From Pseudomonadota bacterium (GTDB lineage: Bacteria; Pseudomonadota; Gammaproteobacteria; Xanthomonadales; Ahniellaceae): a stretch of DNA of 40,579 nucleotides. The stretch lies in NCBI GenBank assembly GCA_022705045.1, contig JAKJFE010000008.1:1-40579 (forward strand), written 5' to 3'. The translations under genes and the position numbers were made by a program. The notes under the pieces were generated by a model. That model saw only the letters and a program-made list of their open reading frames with translations, made no database searches and was not told where the DNA came from. The number at the start of each line of letters is the position of its first letter. The first letter of the stretch is position 1. Shown piece after piece: positions 24,412-32,139 of the stretch.

Positions 24412-24957
24412 ATGTCCTACATCCCGACCGTCCAACCCGCCCAGACCGACGCCGCCACCCGTGCCACGCTGGATGCCTTCAAGGCCAAGCTCGGCAGCAC
24501 CCCGAATATGTTCCTGACCATGGCGCAGACGCCGGTGGCACTGAATGCCTACGTGCAACTCGCCGACGTCACCGCGCACGGCACCTTGAATGCGAAGCAG
24601 CGCGAGCAGATCGCACTCGCGGTCGGCGATGCCAATGCCTGCGACTACTGCCTGGCCGCGCACAGCGCCATCGGCACGATGGTCGGCCTGAAGCCCGAAC
24701 AGATCGCCCAGGCCCGCGCCGCACATGCCGAGTCGGCCAAGGATCGCGCCCTGCTGCAACTCGCGAAGCGCATCGTCGAGACGCGTGGTCGCGTGCCGAC
24801 GGCCGAACTCGATGCCTTCAAGGCCGCTGGCCACAGCGACGCGACGATTCTCGAAGTCCTGGTCAACGTCGTGCTGAACATCTACACGAACTACACCAAC
24901 CACATCGCCGGCACCGAGATCGACTTCCCGGCGGCACCGCGCGCGCTGGCGGCGTGA
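24412..24957 (+). CDS. Carboxymuconolactone decarboxylase/AhpD-like protein
   Basis: A 181-residue helical protein of the CMD/AhpD-like family. The redox core is ANACDYCLAAHSAIG with C77, C80 and H84, preceded by the conserved glutamate of the REQIALAVG helix. Such proteins reduce peroxides through the CxxC pair or act on small organic substrates. The regulator beside it suggests induced expression, perhaps by oxidants or electrophiles, but this is inference. The start was chosen at MSYIPTVQ, next to the conserved region. Confidence 0.88.
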   Translation: MSYIPTVQPAQTDAATRATLDAFKAKLGSTPNMFLTMAQTPVALNAYVQLADVTAHGTLNAKQREQIALAVGDANACDYCLAAHSAIGTMVGLKPEQIAQARAAHAESAKDRALLQLAKRIVETRGRVPTAELDAFKAAGHSDATILEVLVNVVLNIYTNYTNHIAGTEIDFPAAPRALAA

Positions 24958-24969
24958 TCAAGGGTGACG

Positions 24970-25032
24970 CCCTGATTCCGTTGGTGGTGATGCTGAGCCT
25001 GACGAAGCATCGAACCATGATCGGAATCAGGG
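24970..25032. repeat. Nested palindromic intergenic repeat
   Basis: Outer arms CCCTGATTCCG (24970-24980) and CGGAATCAGGG (25022-25032) are perfect 11-bp inverted repeats. Between them GATGCT and AGCATC form an inner hairpin. GAGCCTGACGA in the loop resembles a dispersed repeat (CTTCGTCAGGCTC type) seen in many Gammaproteobacteria. It follows the AhpD-like gene and might also stop transcription. Confidence 0.6.
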
Positions 25033-25086
25033 TTCTGGTCTCAAGTTCAAACTGACTAGACTGCGGCGTTTCGAACGGAGCGCCGC

Positions 25087-26202
25087 ATGGCCACAGCCCT
25101 GAAGGACCAGTTCGGCCCGAGCGTGCCGCGTGCGATCGCGGACATGCTCGCGGCCGTGCACGCGTCATTCCCGCGCACGGCCTTCCTGCGTGACGCGCTG
25201 GCTGGATACGAACCGCTGTCGCTGACCGAGCGCGCGCGCCAGATCAGCCAAGCACTGCACGCGCATCTGCCGGCTGACTATCCGCAGGCGATCCGTCTGC
25301 TGCTCGCCTCGTCGCGCGTGTCGCATGCGCATCGCGCCGCGCAGGGCATGGGCGGCTTCCTGTTCATGCCGCACATGATGTTCATCGCCGACCATGGCCT
25401 CGATCACTTCGAGGACTCGATGCAGGCCCAGCATGAACTGACGCAACGCTTCACCGCCGAGTTCAGCATCCGCCCCTTCATCGAACGGCATCCGCACGCG
25501 ACGCTGGCGCGGCTCACGCAGTGGACACAGGACCCGAGCCCGCATGTGCGCCGGCTCGTTTCCGAGGGCACCCGCCCGCGCCTGCCTTGGGCGCAGCGCT
25601 TGCGCGATTTCCAGCGTGATCCGACGACGGTGCTGGCCCTGCTCGAACGCCTGAAGGACGACCCCGAGTTGTACGTGCGTCGTTCGGTCGCGAACAACCT
25701 GAACGACATCGGCAAGGATCATCCCGATCTGCTCGCGGACGTGGCGCGACGCTGGTTGCGGGATGCCTCGCCGGAGCGACGCTGGATCGTGCGGCACGCG
25801 CTGCGTTCGGCGATCAAACGCGCCGAGCCGGGCGCCTTGTCCGCACTCGGTTATGGCGAGGCGCCGTCGCTGGCGATCGAGCAGGTGCGCATCACGCCAA
25901 AACGTGTGCGCGAAGGCGAGCGTATCGAGATCGGATTCACGCTGCGCAACACCGATGTGCGCGAGCAACGCGTGATGGCCGACTTCGTCGTGCACTTCGT
26001 CAAGGCGAACGCCAAGACCTTGGCCAAGACCTTCAAACTGAAAGCGTTGACGCTGGCGCCCGACGAGTCCGCGTCACTCGCGAAGACGCTGGCGCTGGTG
26101 CCGATGACGACGCGCAAACACTATCCCGGCGAACACCGCGTGCAGGCGCAGTTGAACGGTCGCCTGCATGATCTCGGTGCGTTCCGCCTGTTGCGCGACT
26201 GA
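25087..26202 (+). CDS. AlkD-like DNA alkylation repair protein with C-terminal extension
   Basis: A 371-residue HEAT-like-repeat protein of the DNA alkylation repair (AlkC/AlkD-like) family, which removes or binds alkylated bases. Helical repeats cover about residues 1-255, including HPHATLARLTQWTQDPSPHVRRLVSEG, the phrase RPRLPWAQRLRDF and LYVRRSVANNLNDIGKDHPDLL. From about 260 on, a beta-rich segment (AIEQVRITPKRVREGERIEIGFTLRN to GEHRVQAQLNGRLHDLGAFRL) resembles an immunoglobulin-like module. Whether it cuts glycosidic bonds cannot be judged; the AlkD catalytic Asp/Trp set was not confirmed by alignment. It converges with napC. Confidence 0.82.
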   Translation: MATALKDQFGPSVPRAIADMLAAVHASFPRTAFLRDALAGYEPLSLTERARQISQALHAHLPADYPQAIRLLLASSRVSHAHRAAQGMGGFLFMPHMMFIADHGLDHFEDSMQAQHELTQRFTAEFSIRPFIERHPHATLARLTQWTQDPSPHVRRLVSEGTRPRLPWAQRLRDFQRDPTTVLALLERLKDDPELYVRRSVANNLNDIGKDHPDLLADVARRWLRDASPERRWIVRHALRSAIKRAEPGALSALGYGEAPSLAIEQVRITPKRVREGERIEIGFTLRNTDVREQRVMADFVVHFVKANAKTLAKTFKLKALTLAPDESASLAKTLALVPMTTRKHYPGEHRVQAQLNGRLHDLGAFRLLRD

Positions 26203-26209
26203 AATCGCG

Positions 26210-26803
26210 TCAGCCTTGCGGCACGCCGGCCATGTCCGGCAATTGGTGCGCGATGCCCTTGTGGCAGTCGATGCAGGTCTTGTCGCCGCTGAGCAGGTGG
26301 CGTTCGTGGATGGCACCGGCGCGCGGGCTCTGGCGGGTGATATCCATCGATTCGTAGTTGTGGCAGTTGCGGCATTCCAGCGAATCGTTCGCCTTCAGCC
26401 GCGCCCATTCGTGTTCGGCCAGTTCGCGGCGCTTGTCGAGGAATTTCTCGCGGGTGTCGATGGTGCCGAAGATCTTGCCCCAGACTTCCTTCGAGGCCTG
26501 CATCTTGCGCGCGATCTTCGAGGTCCACTGGTGCGGCACATGGCAGTCCGGGCAGGTGGCGCGTACACCGCTGCGATTGCTGTAGTGGATCGTGCTTTTC
26601 AATTCGGCGAAGACGTTGTCCTGCATCTCGTGGCAGGAGGTGCAGAAGGTTTCGGTGTTGGTCGCTTCGAGCGCGGTGTTGAAGCCGCCCCAGAACACGA
26701 TGCCGGCGACGAAACCGCCGAGCGTCAGGAACATCAGGCTGAAATGTTTGCTCGGTGCATTGAACAGGCGCCAGATGCCGAGCAGTCGATCACGCAGCGA
26801 CAT
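26210..26803 (-). CDS. napC: NapC/NirT-family tetraheme cytochrome c
   Basis: A membrane-anchored quinol dehydrogenase that passes electrons from the quinol pool to NapB and NapA. The 197-residue protein has an N-terminal membrane helix ([20 protein letters not shown], about 21-40) and four heme c sites: CTSCH (54-58), CPDCH (84-88), CRNCH (144-148) and CIDCH (177-181). AAGGAG precedes the ATG, overlapping the end of napB. It is the last gene of the napEDABC operon. Position and length support NapC rather than NrfH. Confidence 0.95.
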   Translation of the reverse strand: MSLRDRLLGIWRLFNAPSKHFSLMFLTLGGFVAGIVFWGGFNTALEATNTETFCTSCHEMQDNVFAELKSTIHYSNRSGVRATCPDCHVPHQWTSKIARKMQASKEVWGKIFGTIDTREKFLDKRRELAEHEWARLKANDSLECRNCHNYESMDITRQSPRAGAIHERHLLSGDKTCIDCHKGIAHQLPDMAGVPQG

Positions 26804-26807
26804 GGGC

Positions 26808-27353
26808 TCACTCCTTCGCGGTCGTCGGCGTCGCCAGCAGGTCGTCCACGCCGGTGAAGCGGTTTGCGACCAGCGGTTTGGCGTCGGTCTGCACCACATG
26901 GCATTGCACGCAGAAGTAGCGGCGCGGCGAGACCTCGGCCAGCACCTGGCTGTCGCGGTCCATGTAATGCGTGACGCTGACCGGCGGCGCCTGGAACTGC
27001 GCCGAATTGGCCTGTCCGTGACACAGCATGCAGCGATTCGCGTTCTGGTCGACTTGGTAGCCGTCGATGGCGTGCGGAATCGTCGGCGGCTGCATCGGAT
27101 AGGCGCGGTCGCGCTTGATGTCGGTGTTCTCGACGCGCGCCAGCGGCAGCGCTTCCGGTTCCGTGCCCAGGTCGGCGCCACGACGCAGTGCGTCGATCGA
27201 CTGCGAGGTCTGCGTCGTCTTCGGCACCGCGACACTGGCCGCCGCCGTGGGTGTGGCGGCCGGCTTGCGGGGTTCCGGCTTGCTGCACTGGTGGCCGACC
27301 AGCAGGCCGAACACGAGCACGGCGGCGAAGTTCAGGAGTTGCACCGGTTTCAT
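26808..27353 (-). CDS. napB: Diheme cytochrome c subunit of periplasmic nitrate reductase
   Basis: The small electron-transfer subunit that binds NapA in the periplasm. The 181-residue protein has an N-terminal export signal ([16 protein letters not shown]), a low-complexity Ala/Pro/Thr linker and two heme c sites, CMLCH (108-112) and CVQCH (148-152). The phrases [18 protein letters not shown] and [13 protein letters not shown] are typical of NapB and supply distal ligands. Ten bases separate it from napA. Confidence 0.95.
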   Translation of the reverse strand: MKPVQLLNFAAVLVFGLLVGHQCSKPEPRKPAATPTAAASVAVPKTTQTSQSIDALRRGADLGTEPEALPLARVENTDIKRDRAYPMQPPTIPHAIDGYQVDQNANRCMLCHGQANSAQFQAPPVSVTHYMDRDSQVLAEVSPRRYFCVQCHVVQTDAKPLVANRFTGVDDLLATPTTAKE

Positions 27354-27363
27354 CGCGTTCTCC

Positions 27364-29859
27364 TCAGGCCCGGACCACTTTGACGGCGCACTTCTTGAAA
27401 TCGGTCTGCTTCGAAATCGGATCGGTCGCGTCGAGCGTGACCTTGTTGATCAGTACCGACGCGTCGAACCAGGGCACGAAGATCAGGCCACGCGGCGGCT
27501 TGTTGCGGCCGCGTGTCTCGATGCGCGCGCGGATCTCGCCGCGACGCGAAATCACGCGCGCTTCCTGGCCGCGACGCAGTTCGCGGGCGTGCGCATCGTC
27601 CGGATGCATGAAGATCACCGCCTGCGGCACCGCCTTGTACAACTCCGGCACGCGCATCGTCATCGAACCCGAATGCCAGTGTTCGAGCACGCGCCCGGTC
27701 GAGAGCCACAGGTCGAACTCGGCGTCGGGTTCTTCGGGTGCCGGCTGGTAGGGCAGGGCCCAGATCACGGCCTTGCCGTCCGGGAAACCGTAGAACTCGA
27801 AGTCCTTGCCGGCTTTCACGTACGGGTCGCTGCCTTCCTTGTAGCGCCAGCGTGTTTCCTTGCCATCGACCACCGGCCAGCGCAGGCCGCGGCTCTGGTG
27901 ATACAGGTCGAACGGACCGAGATCGTGGCCGTGGTGGCGGCCGAATTCGGCGTATTCCTCGAACAGGCCTTTCTGCACGTAGAAACCGAAGGCCTCGGAC
28001 TCGTGGTTGGCATAGCCGTCCTCGATCTCGTCGGTCTGGAACTTGTTCACGGTGCCGTTCGCGAACAACACGTCGAACAGGGTCTTGCCCTTCAGTTCCG
28101 GTTTCGCCGCGACCAGTTCCGCCGGCCAGCATTCGTCGACGGTGAAGCGCTTCGAGAATTCCATCAGCTGCCACAGGTCGGAGCGCGCTTCTCCGGGCGC
28201 ATTCACCAGTTGATGCCAGAACTGGGTGCGGCGTTCGGCATTGCCGTAAGCGCCTTCCTTCTCGACCCACATCGCCGCGGGCAGGATCAGGTCCGCAGCC
28301 TGTGCGGTCACGGTCGGGTAGGCATCGGAGACGACGATGAAATTGTCCGGGTTGCGATACCCCGGAATGCCTTCGTTGGCGGTGTTCGCGCCAGCCTGGA
28401 TGTTGTTGTTGACCTGCACCCAATAAGCATTGAGCTTGCCGTCCTTGAGCGCACGGTTTTGCGCGACCGCATGCAGGCCGGGCTTGTCGACGATGGTGCC
28501 GGGCGGCAGTTGCCAGATCTGCTCGGCCTTGGCGCGATGCTCCGGCTTCGCGACCAGCATGTCGGCCGGCAGGCGATGGCTGAAGGTGCCGACTTCGCGC
28601 GCGGTGCCGCAGGCCGACGGCTGCCCGGTCAGCGAGAACGGCGAATTGCCTGGCGTGGCGATCTTTCCGGTCAGCAGATGGATGTTATAGACCATGTTGT
28701 TCGCCCAGACGCCGCGCGTATGCTGGTTGAAGCCCATGGTCCAGAACGACATCACCTTGATCTTGGGGTCGGCGTACAGCTCGGCCATCTGTTTCAGCCA
28801 GGTCGCGTCGACGCCGCTCATCTTCGCGGCGTATTCGAGCGTGTAGGGGCGCACGAAGGCGGCGAATTGTTCGAAGTCGATCGGCGAACCCTGGTTCGGA
28901 TCGGCGGCGTCCTTCGCGCCTGCTTCCTTCGGGTGATCGGCGCGCAGGCCATAACCGATGTCGGTGACGCCAAGCTTGAAATTGATGTGTTTGCCGACGA
29001 AGTCCTTGTTCACCGCGCCGGACTGGATGATGTGGTTGGCGATGTAGTTCAGGATCACCAGGTCGGTCTGCGGCTTGAACACCATCGGGATGTCGGCGAG
29101 ATCGAAGCTGCGGTGTTCGAAGGTCGACAGCACCGCGACCTTGACGCCCGGATTCGACAGCTTGCGGTCGGTGACGCGCGTCCACAGGATCGGGTGCATC
29201 TCGGCCATGTTCGAGCCCCAGAGCACGAAGGCGTCGGCGGCTTCGATATCGTCGTAACAACCCATCGGTTCGTCCATGCCGAAGCTGCGCATGAAGCCCA
29301 TCACCGCGCTGGCCATGCAGTGGCGCGCGTTCGGGTCGATGTTGTTGCTGCGGAAGCCGGCCTTGAACAACTTGTTCGCGGCGTAGCCTTCCCAGATCGT
29401 CCATTGGCCCGAGCCGAACATGCCGACGGCGGTCGGGCCCTTTTCCTTCAGCACGCGCTTGAACTGCGCGGCCATCACGTCGAAGGCTTCGTCCCAGGAC
29501 ACCGGCGTGAATTCGCCGCGCTTGTCGTATTTTCCGTTGGTCTTGCGCAGCAGTGGCCGGGTCAGGCGGTCCGCGCCGTACATGATCTTGGAAAGGAAAT
29601 AACCCTTGACGCAGTTCAGGCCGCGATTCACTTCGGCGTGGATGTCGCCATGCGTCGCGACGACGCGTCCTTCCTTGACCGCGACATTGATGCCGCAGCC
29701 GGTGCCGCAGAACCGGCACGGCGCCTTGCTCCACTTGAGTTGTGTGTCGGCGCGATCGGTGACGATGTTGCTGGCGTCCGCGTGCAGCGAGATGCCGGCG
29801 ACGGCCGCCGCAGTGGCAGCTGCGGAGTTTCGGATGAAGTCACGGCGCGTGCTGTGCAT
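27364..29859 (-). CDS. napA: Periplasmic nitrate reductase catalytic subunit
   Basis: The molybdenum bis-MGD subunit that reduces nitrate to nitrite in the periplasm. The 831-residue length is normal. A Tat signal ([19 protein letters not shown]) fits folded export. The [4Fe-4S] ligands are C48, C51, C55 and C83 ([15 protein letters not shown]). [18 protein letters not shown] supplies the cysteine that binds molybdenum. Later phrases such as [18 protein letters not shown] and [21 protein letters not shown] fit NapA. The start overlaps the end of napD by 20 bases. Maturation needs NapD and cofactor genes that are not in the window. Confidence 0.97.
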   Translation of the reverse strand: MHSTRRDFIRNSAAATAAAVAGISLHADASNIVTDRADTQLKWSKAPCRFCGTGCGINVAVKEGRVVATHGDIHAEVNRGLNCVKGYFLSKIMYGADRLTRPLLRKTNGKYDKRGEFTPVSWDEAFDVMAAQFKRVLKEKGPTAVGMFGSGQWTIWEGYAANKLFKAGFRSNNIDPNARHCMASAVMGFMRSFGMDEPMGCYDDIEAADAFVLWGSNMAEMHPILWTRVTDRKLSNPGVKVAVLSTFEHRSFDLADIPMVFKPQTDLVILNYIANHIIQSGAVNKDFVGKHINFKLGVTDIGYGLRADHPKEAGAKDAADPNQGSPIDFEQFAAFVRPYTLEYAAKMSGVDATWLKQMAELYADPKIKVMSFWTMGFNQHTRGVWANNMVYNIHLLTGKIATPGNSPFSLTGQPSACGTAREVGTFSHRLPADMLVAKPEHRAKAEQIWQLPPGTIVDKPGLHAVAQNRALKDGKLNAYWVQVNNNIQAGANTANEGIPGYRNPDNFIVVSDAYPTVTAQAADLILPAAMWVEKEGAYGNAERRTQFWHQLVNAPGEARSDLWQLMEFSKRFTVDECWPAELVAAKPELKGKTLFDVLFANGTVNKFQTDEIEDGYANHESEAFGFYVQKGLFEEYAEFGRHHGHDLGPFDLYHQSRGLRWPVVDGKETRWRYKEGSDPYVKAGKDFEFYGFPDGKAVIWALPYQPAPEEPDAEFDLWLSTGRVLEHWHSGSMTMRVPELYKAVPQAVIFMHPDDAHARELRRGQEARVISRRGEIRARIETRGRNKPPRGLIFVPWFDASVLINKVTLDATDPISKQTDFKKCAVKVVRA

Positions 29860-30109
29860 GGGCGGTCTCGCTGTCGTCGGTGTCGATTTCGTGGTGGACC
29901 AGGTCCGTGGTCATTACGTCCGGTGTGGCGCGGATCGCGTCGAAACGCTGCGCCAGTTCGTATTCGTTCGCGCCTTCGGCCAGCACGACGATGCGCCCGT
30001 GCTGCGCGCCGCGGACTTCGGTCAGCTCCAGGGCGTTGAGGCGCGCCGCGACAGCCGCTTCATGTTCGGGACGGCAGCGCACGATCAGGCTGGCGATATG
30101 CCAAGTCAT
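29840..30109 (-). CDS. napD: NapA signal-peptide-binding chaperone
   Basis: An 89-residue cytosolic protein that binds the Tat signal of NapA and holds back export until the cofactor is loaded. It has the NapD fold pattern: [36 protein letters not shown] and a helical [24 protein letters not shown]. Its start shares one base with the napE stop (TGATG) and its end overlaps napA, so translation is coupled. Confidence 0.93.
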   Translation of the reverse strand: MTWHIASLIVRCRPEHEAAVAARLNALELTEVRGAQHGRIVVLAEGANEYELAQRFDAIRATPDVMTTDLVHHEIDTDDSETAHAQHAP

Positions 30110-30264
30110 CACTGCGGCCCCGGCGGGCCGGCGAACATCTGGAAGATCCAGACGATGAAGCCCCAGGACGCAACCAGTCCGACCGCCAGGATCGGCGCCA
30201 GGAACACCGTCAGAAACAGGAATGCACGCCACTCGCGGCGCCTTTCAACTTGGTTCTCTTCCAT
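30109..30264 (-). CDS. napE: NapE small membrane protein
   Basis: A 51-residue single-span membrane protein, first gene of the nap operon. The basic start EENQVERRREWRAF is followed by a membrane helix (LFLTVFLAPILAVGLVASWG) and FIVWIFQMFAGPPGP, matching NapE. Its role in nitrate reduction is not defined. A strong GGGGAGG precedes the ATG, and an FNR-type box lies about 56 bases upstream. Confidence 0.9.
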   Translation of the reverse strand: MEENQVERRREWRAFLFLTVFLAPILAVGLVASWGFIVWIFQMFAGPPGPQ

Positions 30265-30294
30265 GGCGATGACCTCCCCGTCCGACCGGGCCAG

Positions 30295-30300
30295 ACTATA
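30295..30300 (-). promoter_or_regulatory. -10 element of the nap operon
   Basis: TATAGT on the minus strand, 19 bases after the FNR-type box and about 30 bases before the napE start. A start near 30288-30285 would put the box centre at about -39 to -42. Confidence 0.55.
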
Positions 30301-30319
30301 GCCCAAGCCTGGCGCGACA

Positions 30320-30333
30320 TTGACGCTGGTCAA
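30320..30333 (-). promoter_or_regulatory. FNR/ANR/DNR-type binding site upstream of napE
   Basis: TTGAC-N4-GTCAA, differing from the FNR consensus TTGAT-N4-ATCAA only at the two inner positions. It sits where a class II activator would sit for the nap promoter, so the operon is probably induced under low oxygen or by nitric oxide. Its centre is also about 62 bases from the possible rightward start at 30389. Confidence 0.7.
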
Positions 30334-30354
30334 ATCTCCCTTTTCTTTGCGAGC

Positions 30355-30383
30355 TTCACGAACCAGCGAAATCGGTCGACAAT
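30355..30383 (+). promoter_or_regulatory. Possible promoter for the lipoprotein-ruvC transcript
   Basis: TTCACG at 30355-30360 and GACAAT at 30378-30383 with a 17-base spacer. The -10 ends five bases before an ATG at 30389, which would make the transcript leaderless. Confidence 0.4.
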
Positions 30384-30388
30384 TGGCG

Positions 30389-30433
30389 ATGCTCAAACGT
30401 CTCTTCCAACCCGCGGCGGACACTCAAGCATGA
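30389..30433 (+). CDS. 14-residue upstream ORF coupled to the lipoprotein gene
   Basis: A short ORF ([14 protein letters not shown]) whose ATG lies where the predicted transcript begins and whose TGA overlaps the lipoprotein ATG (ATGA at 30430-30433). It would deliver ribosomes to the next start, which has no clear ribosome-binding site. It may be only a coupling device; it has no resemblance to a regulatory leader. Confidence 0.4.
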   Translation: MLKRLFQPAADTQA

Positions 30434-30894
30434 ATCGCCGTTTGATCGGGTTATTGGTGACGTTCGTATTCGTTGGCTGCTCGACGACGATGCATCGAAG
30501 AGTTCGGCATCATCTTCCGCCGCTGACATTGGTGCCGGGGGAGACTGTTGTCTCAGTGGAAGCCAGCGTGGAGTGTGATACTGCGATGCGTTGGCGGCCC
30601 ATGGTCAAGGGGTGGTCTTTGGAATCTGAGCGAGGGGACGATCTCTCGTCGATACGTGCGGTAACCGAAGGCGATGTCGTTGCCGACATTGATTTCAAGT
30701 CGTTCACATCACCTGATGGGTCACTGCCCGTTCTGGAGGTCGAGAATGGGGGCGTCGGTTGCAGTCGGTGGGCCGTCGAGGTCGAAGTTGGCCCAGCGGG
30801 CTCGGATCCGGGTGAGCGTGTGAATCAGATGCTGATGATGGATTACGCCTCCCATGGCCTCTGGCATCGAGAACAAAGGCCGTTTATTGAATGA
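30430..30894 (+). CDS. Hypothetical small lipoprotein upstream of ruvC
   Basis: A 154-residue predicted lipoprotein that I do not recognise. The signal [13 protein letters not shown] gives lipidation Cys17. The rest has no known domain; segments such as [18 protein letters not shown] and [21 protein letters not shown] suggest a small beta-rich fold with two cysteines. The last four bases overlap the ruvC start (ATGA), so it belongs to the ruv transcript. Its composition is less GC-rich than ruvC and it is not a usual ruv neighbour, so it may be a recent insertion. Confidence 0.7.
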   Translation: MNRRLIGLLVTFVFVGCSTTMHRRVRHHLPPLTLVPGETVVSVEASVECDTAMRWRPMVKGWSLESERGDDLSSIRAVTEGDVVADIDFKSFTSPDGSLPVLEVENGGVGCSRWAVEVEVGPAGSDPGERVNQMLMMDYASHGLWHREQRPFIE

Positions 30895-31409
30895 CCCGTA
30901 TCCTCGGCATTGACCCCGGTTCGCAGCGCACCGGCATCGGCATCATCGATGCGTTGCCGGACGGGCGTTGCGTGCATGTGTTCCACACGGCGCTGCATCT
31001 GCTCGGCAACGAAACGTTCCATCTGCGCTTGAAGCAGATCTACGACGAGATCGGCGAGATCGTCGAGACGCATCGGCCGACCGAGGTCGCGATCGAGCGC
31101 GTGTTCATGGCGCGCAATCCGGATTCGGCGCTGAAGCTCGGGCAGGCGCGTGGTGCGGCCATCGTCGCGGTGGTCGGCAAAGGCCTGGCGCTGACCGAGT
31201 ACGCGCCGAAGGAAGTGAAGCAAGCGGTCGTTGGCAGCGGTTCGGGTGACAAGACCCAGGTGCAGCACATGGTCGGCATCCTGTTGTCGCTGCCCGGCAA
31301 GTTGCAGGCCGACGCCGCCGACGCGCTCGCGATCGCATTGACGCACGCGCATACCCGCGCCAGTCTCACGCGCCTCGGCATTCCGCGTACGGCGTGGCGA
31401 CGACGATGA
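30891..31409 (+). CDS. ruvC: Holliday junction resolvase RuvC
   Basis: It cuts four-way DNA junctions during recombinational repair, working with RuvAB. The 172-residue protein has the RNase H-like catalytic acids: D8 in [13 protein letters not shown], a glutamate in [23 protein letters not shown], and the late acidic pair in [35 protein letters not shown] is also typical. It overlaps the lipoprotein gene by four bases and is separated from ruvA by a palindromic repeat. Confidence 0.97.
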   Translation: MTRILGIDPGSQRTGIGIIDALPDGRCVHVFHTALHLLGNETFHLRLKQIYDEIGEIVETHRPTEVAIERVFMARNPDSALKLGQARGAAIVAVVGKGLALTEYAPKEVKQAVVGSGSGDKTQVQHMVGILLSLPGKLQADAADALAIALTHAHTRASLTRLGIPRTAWRRR

Positions 31410-31429
31410 TCGAGAAGCTGCCCCTCATC

Positions 31430-31470
31430 TGCCCTTCGGGCATCTTCTCCCCGTGGTCACGGGGAGAAGA
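31430..31470. repeat. Double-hairpin intergenic repeat between ruvC and ruvA
   Basis: TGCCC and GGGCA (31430-31442) form a small hairpin, followed by perfect 13-bp arms TCTTCTCCCCGTG (31443-31455) and CACGGGGAGAAGA (31458-31470) with a two-base loop. From memory, the CCCTCATC-GCCCTTCGGGC-CTTCTCCCCG form is a dispersed repeat in many Proteobacteria. No T run follows. Confidence 0.7.
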
Positions 31471-31491
31471 ATTGACGCAAGGAAGAATCCA

Positions 31492-32085
31492 ATGATCGGA
31501 CGCCTGAAGGGCGTGTTGGTGATGAAGGCGCCGCCGGCGTTGATGATCGACGTGAACGGCGTCGGTTATGAACTCGAAGCGCCAATGTCGACGTTCTATG
31601 AACTGCCGGAACTCGGCCGCGAGGTCACGCTGGTCATCCACCATGCGCAGAAAGAGGACGCCGTGAACCTCTACGGCTTCCAGTCGGAACGCGAGCGAGG
31701 CCTGTTCCGGACCTTGCTCAAGGTCAGCGGCATCGGTGCGAAGACGGCGCTGTCGATTCTTTCCGGCGTCTCCGCCGACGACTTCGCACGCCTGGTCGCG
31801 CACAGCGACATCACCGCGTTGACGCGTATCCCCGGCATCGGCAAGAAGACCGCCGAGCGCATTGTCGTGGAACTGCGCGACAAGCTCGGCGCGGGTCTGG
31901 CCCCGGTAGCCGCCGGCGGCGTGAAGATTGTCGCGCGTGACCCGGTCGCGGAGGCGTCGGCGGCGCTCGAACAGTTCGGCTACAAGCCCGTGGAGATCGC
32001 CAAGTTGTTGAAAGAAGCGGCCGAACCGGGTGACTCGGCCGAGACAATCATTCGCAAGGCATTGAAGGCCGCATTGCGCACCTGA
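31492..32085 (+). CDS. ruvA: Holliday junction DNA helicase subunit RuvA
   Basis: The junction-binding tetramer that loads RuvB for branch migration. The 197-residue protein begins MIGRLKG as in the family, has an N-terminal OB fold ([22 protein letters not shown]), two helix-hairpin-helix motifs ([18 protein letters not shown] and [23 protein letters not shown], in pieces) and a C-terminal RuvB-binding domain ([20 protein letters not shown]). The frame is open upstream into the repeat, but the ATG at 31492 is the family start. Confidence 0.97.
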   Translation: MIGRLKGVLVMKAPPALMIDVNGVGYELEAPMSTFYELPELGREVTLVIHHAQKEDAVNLYGFQSERERGLFRTLLKVSGIGAKTALSILSGVSADDFARLVAHSDITALTRIPGIGKKTAERIVVELRDKLGAGLAPVAAGGVKIVARDPVAEASAALEQFGYKPVEIAKLLKEAAEPGDSAETIIRKALKAALRT

Positions 32086-32139
32086 CATGGCTACACTACG
32101 CGACCTTTTTTCCGGGCCGCAAGGCTGACACCGGGTTTT

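Noticed and set aside
27115..30039. Very long open frame (about 970 codons) on the plus strand
   Set aside because: It lies antisense to napB and napA. Its composition is that expected from the complementary strand of GC-rich codons, and it has no domain.
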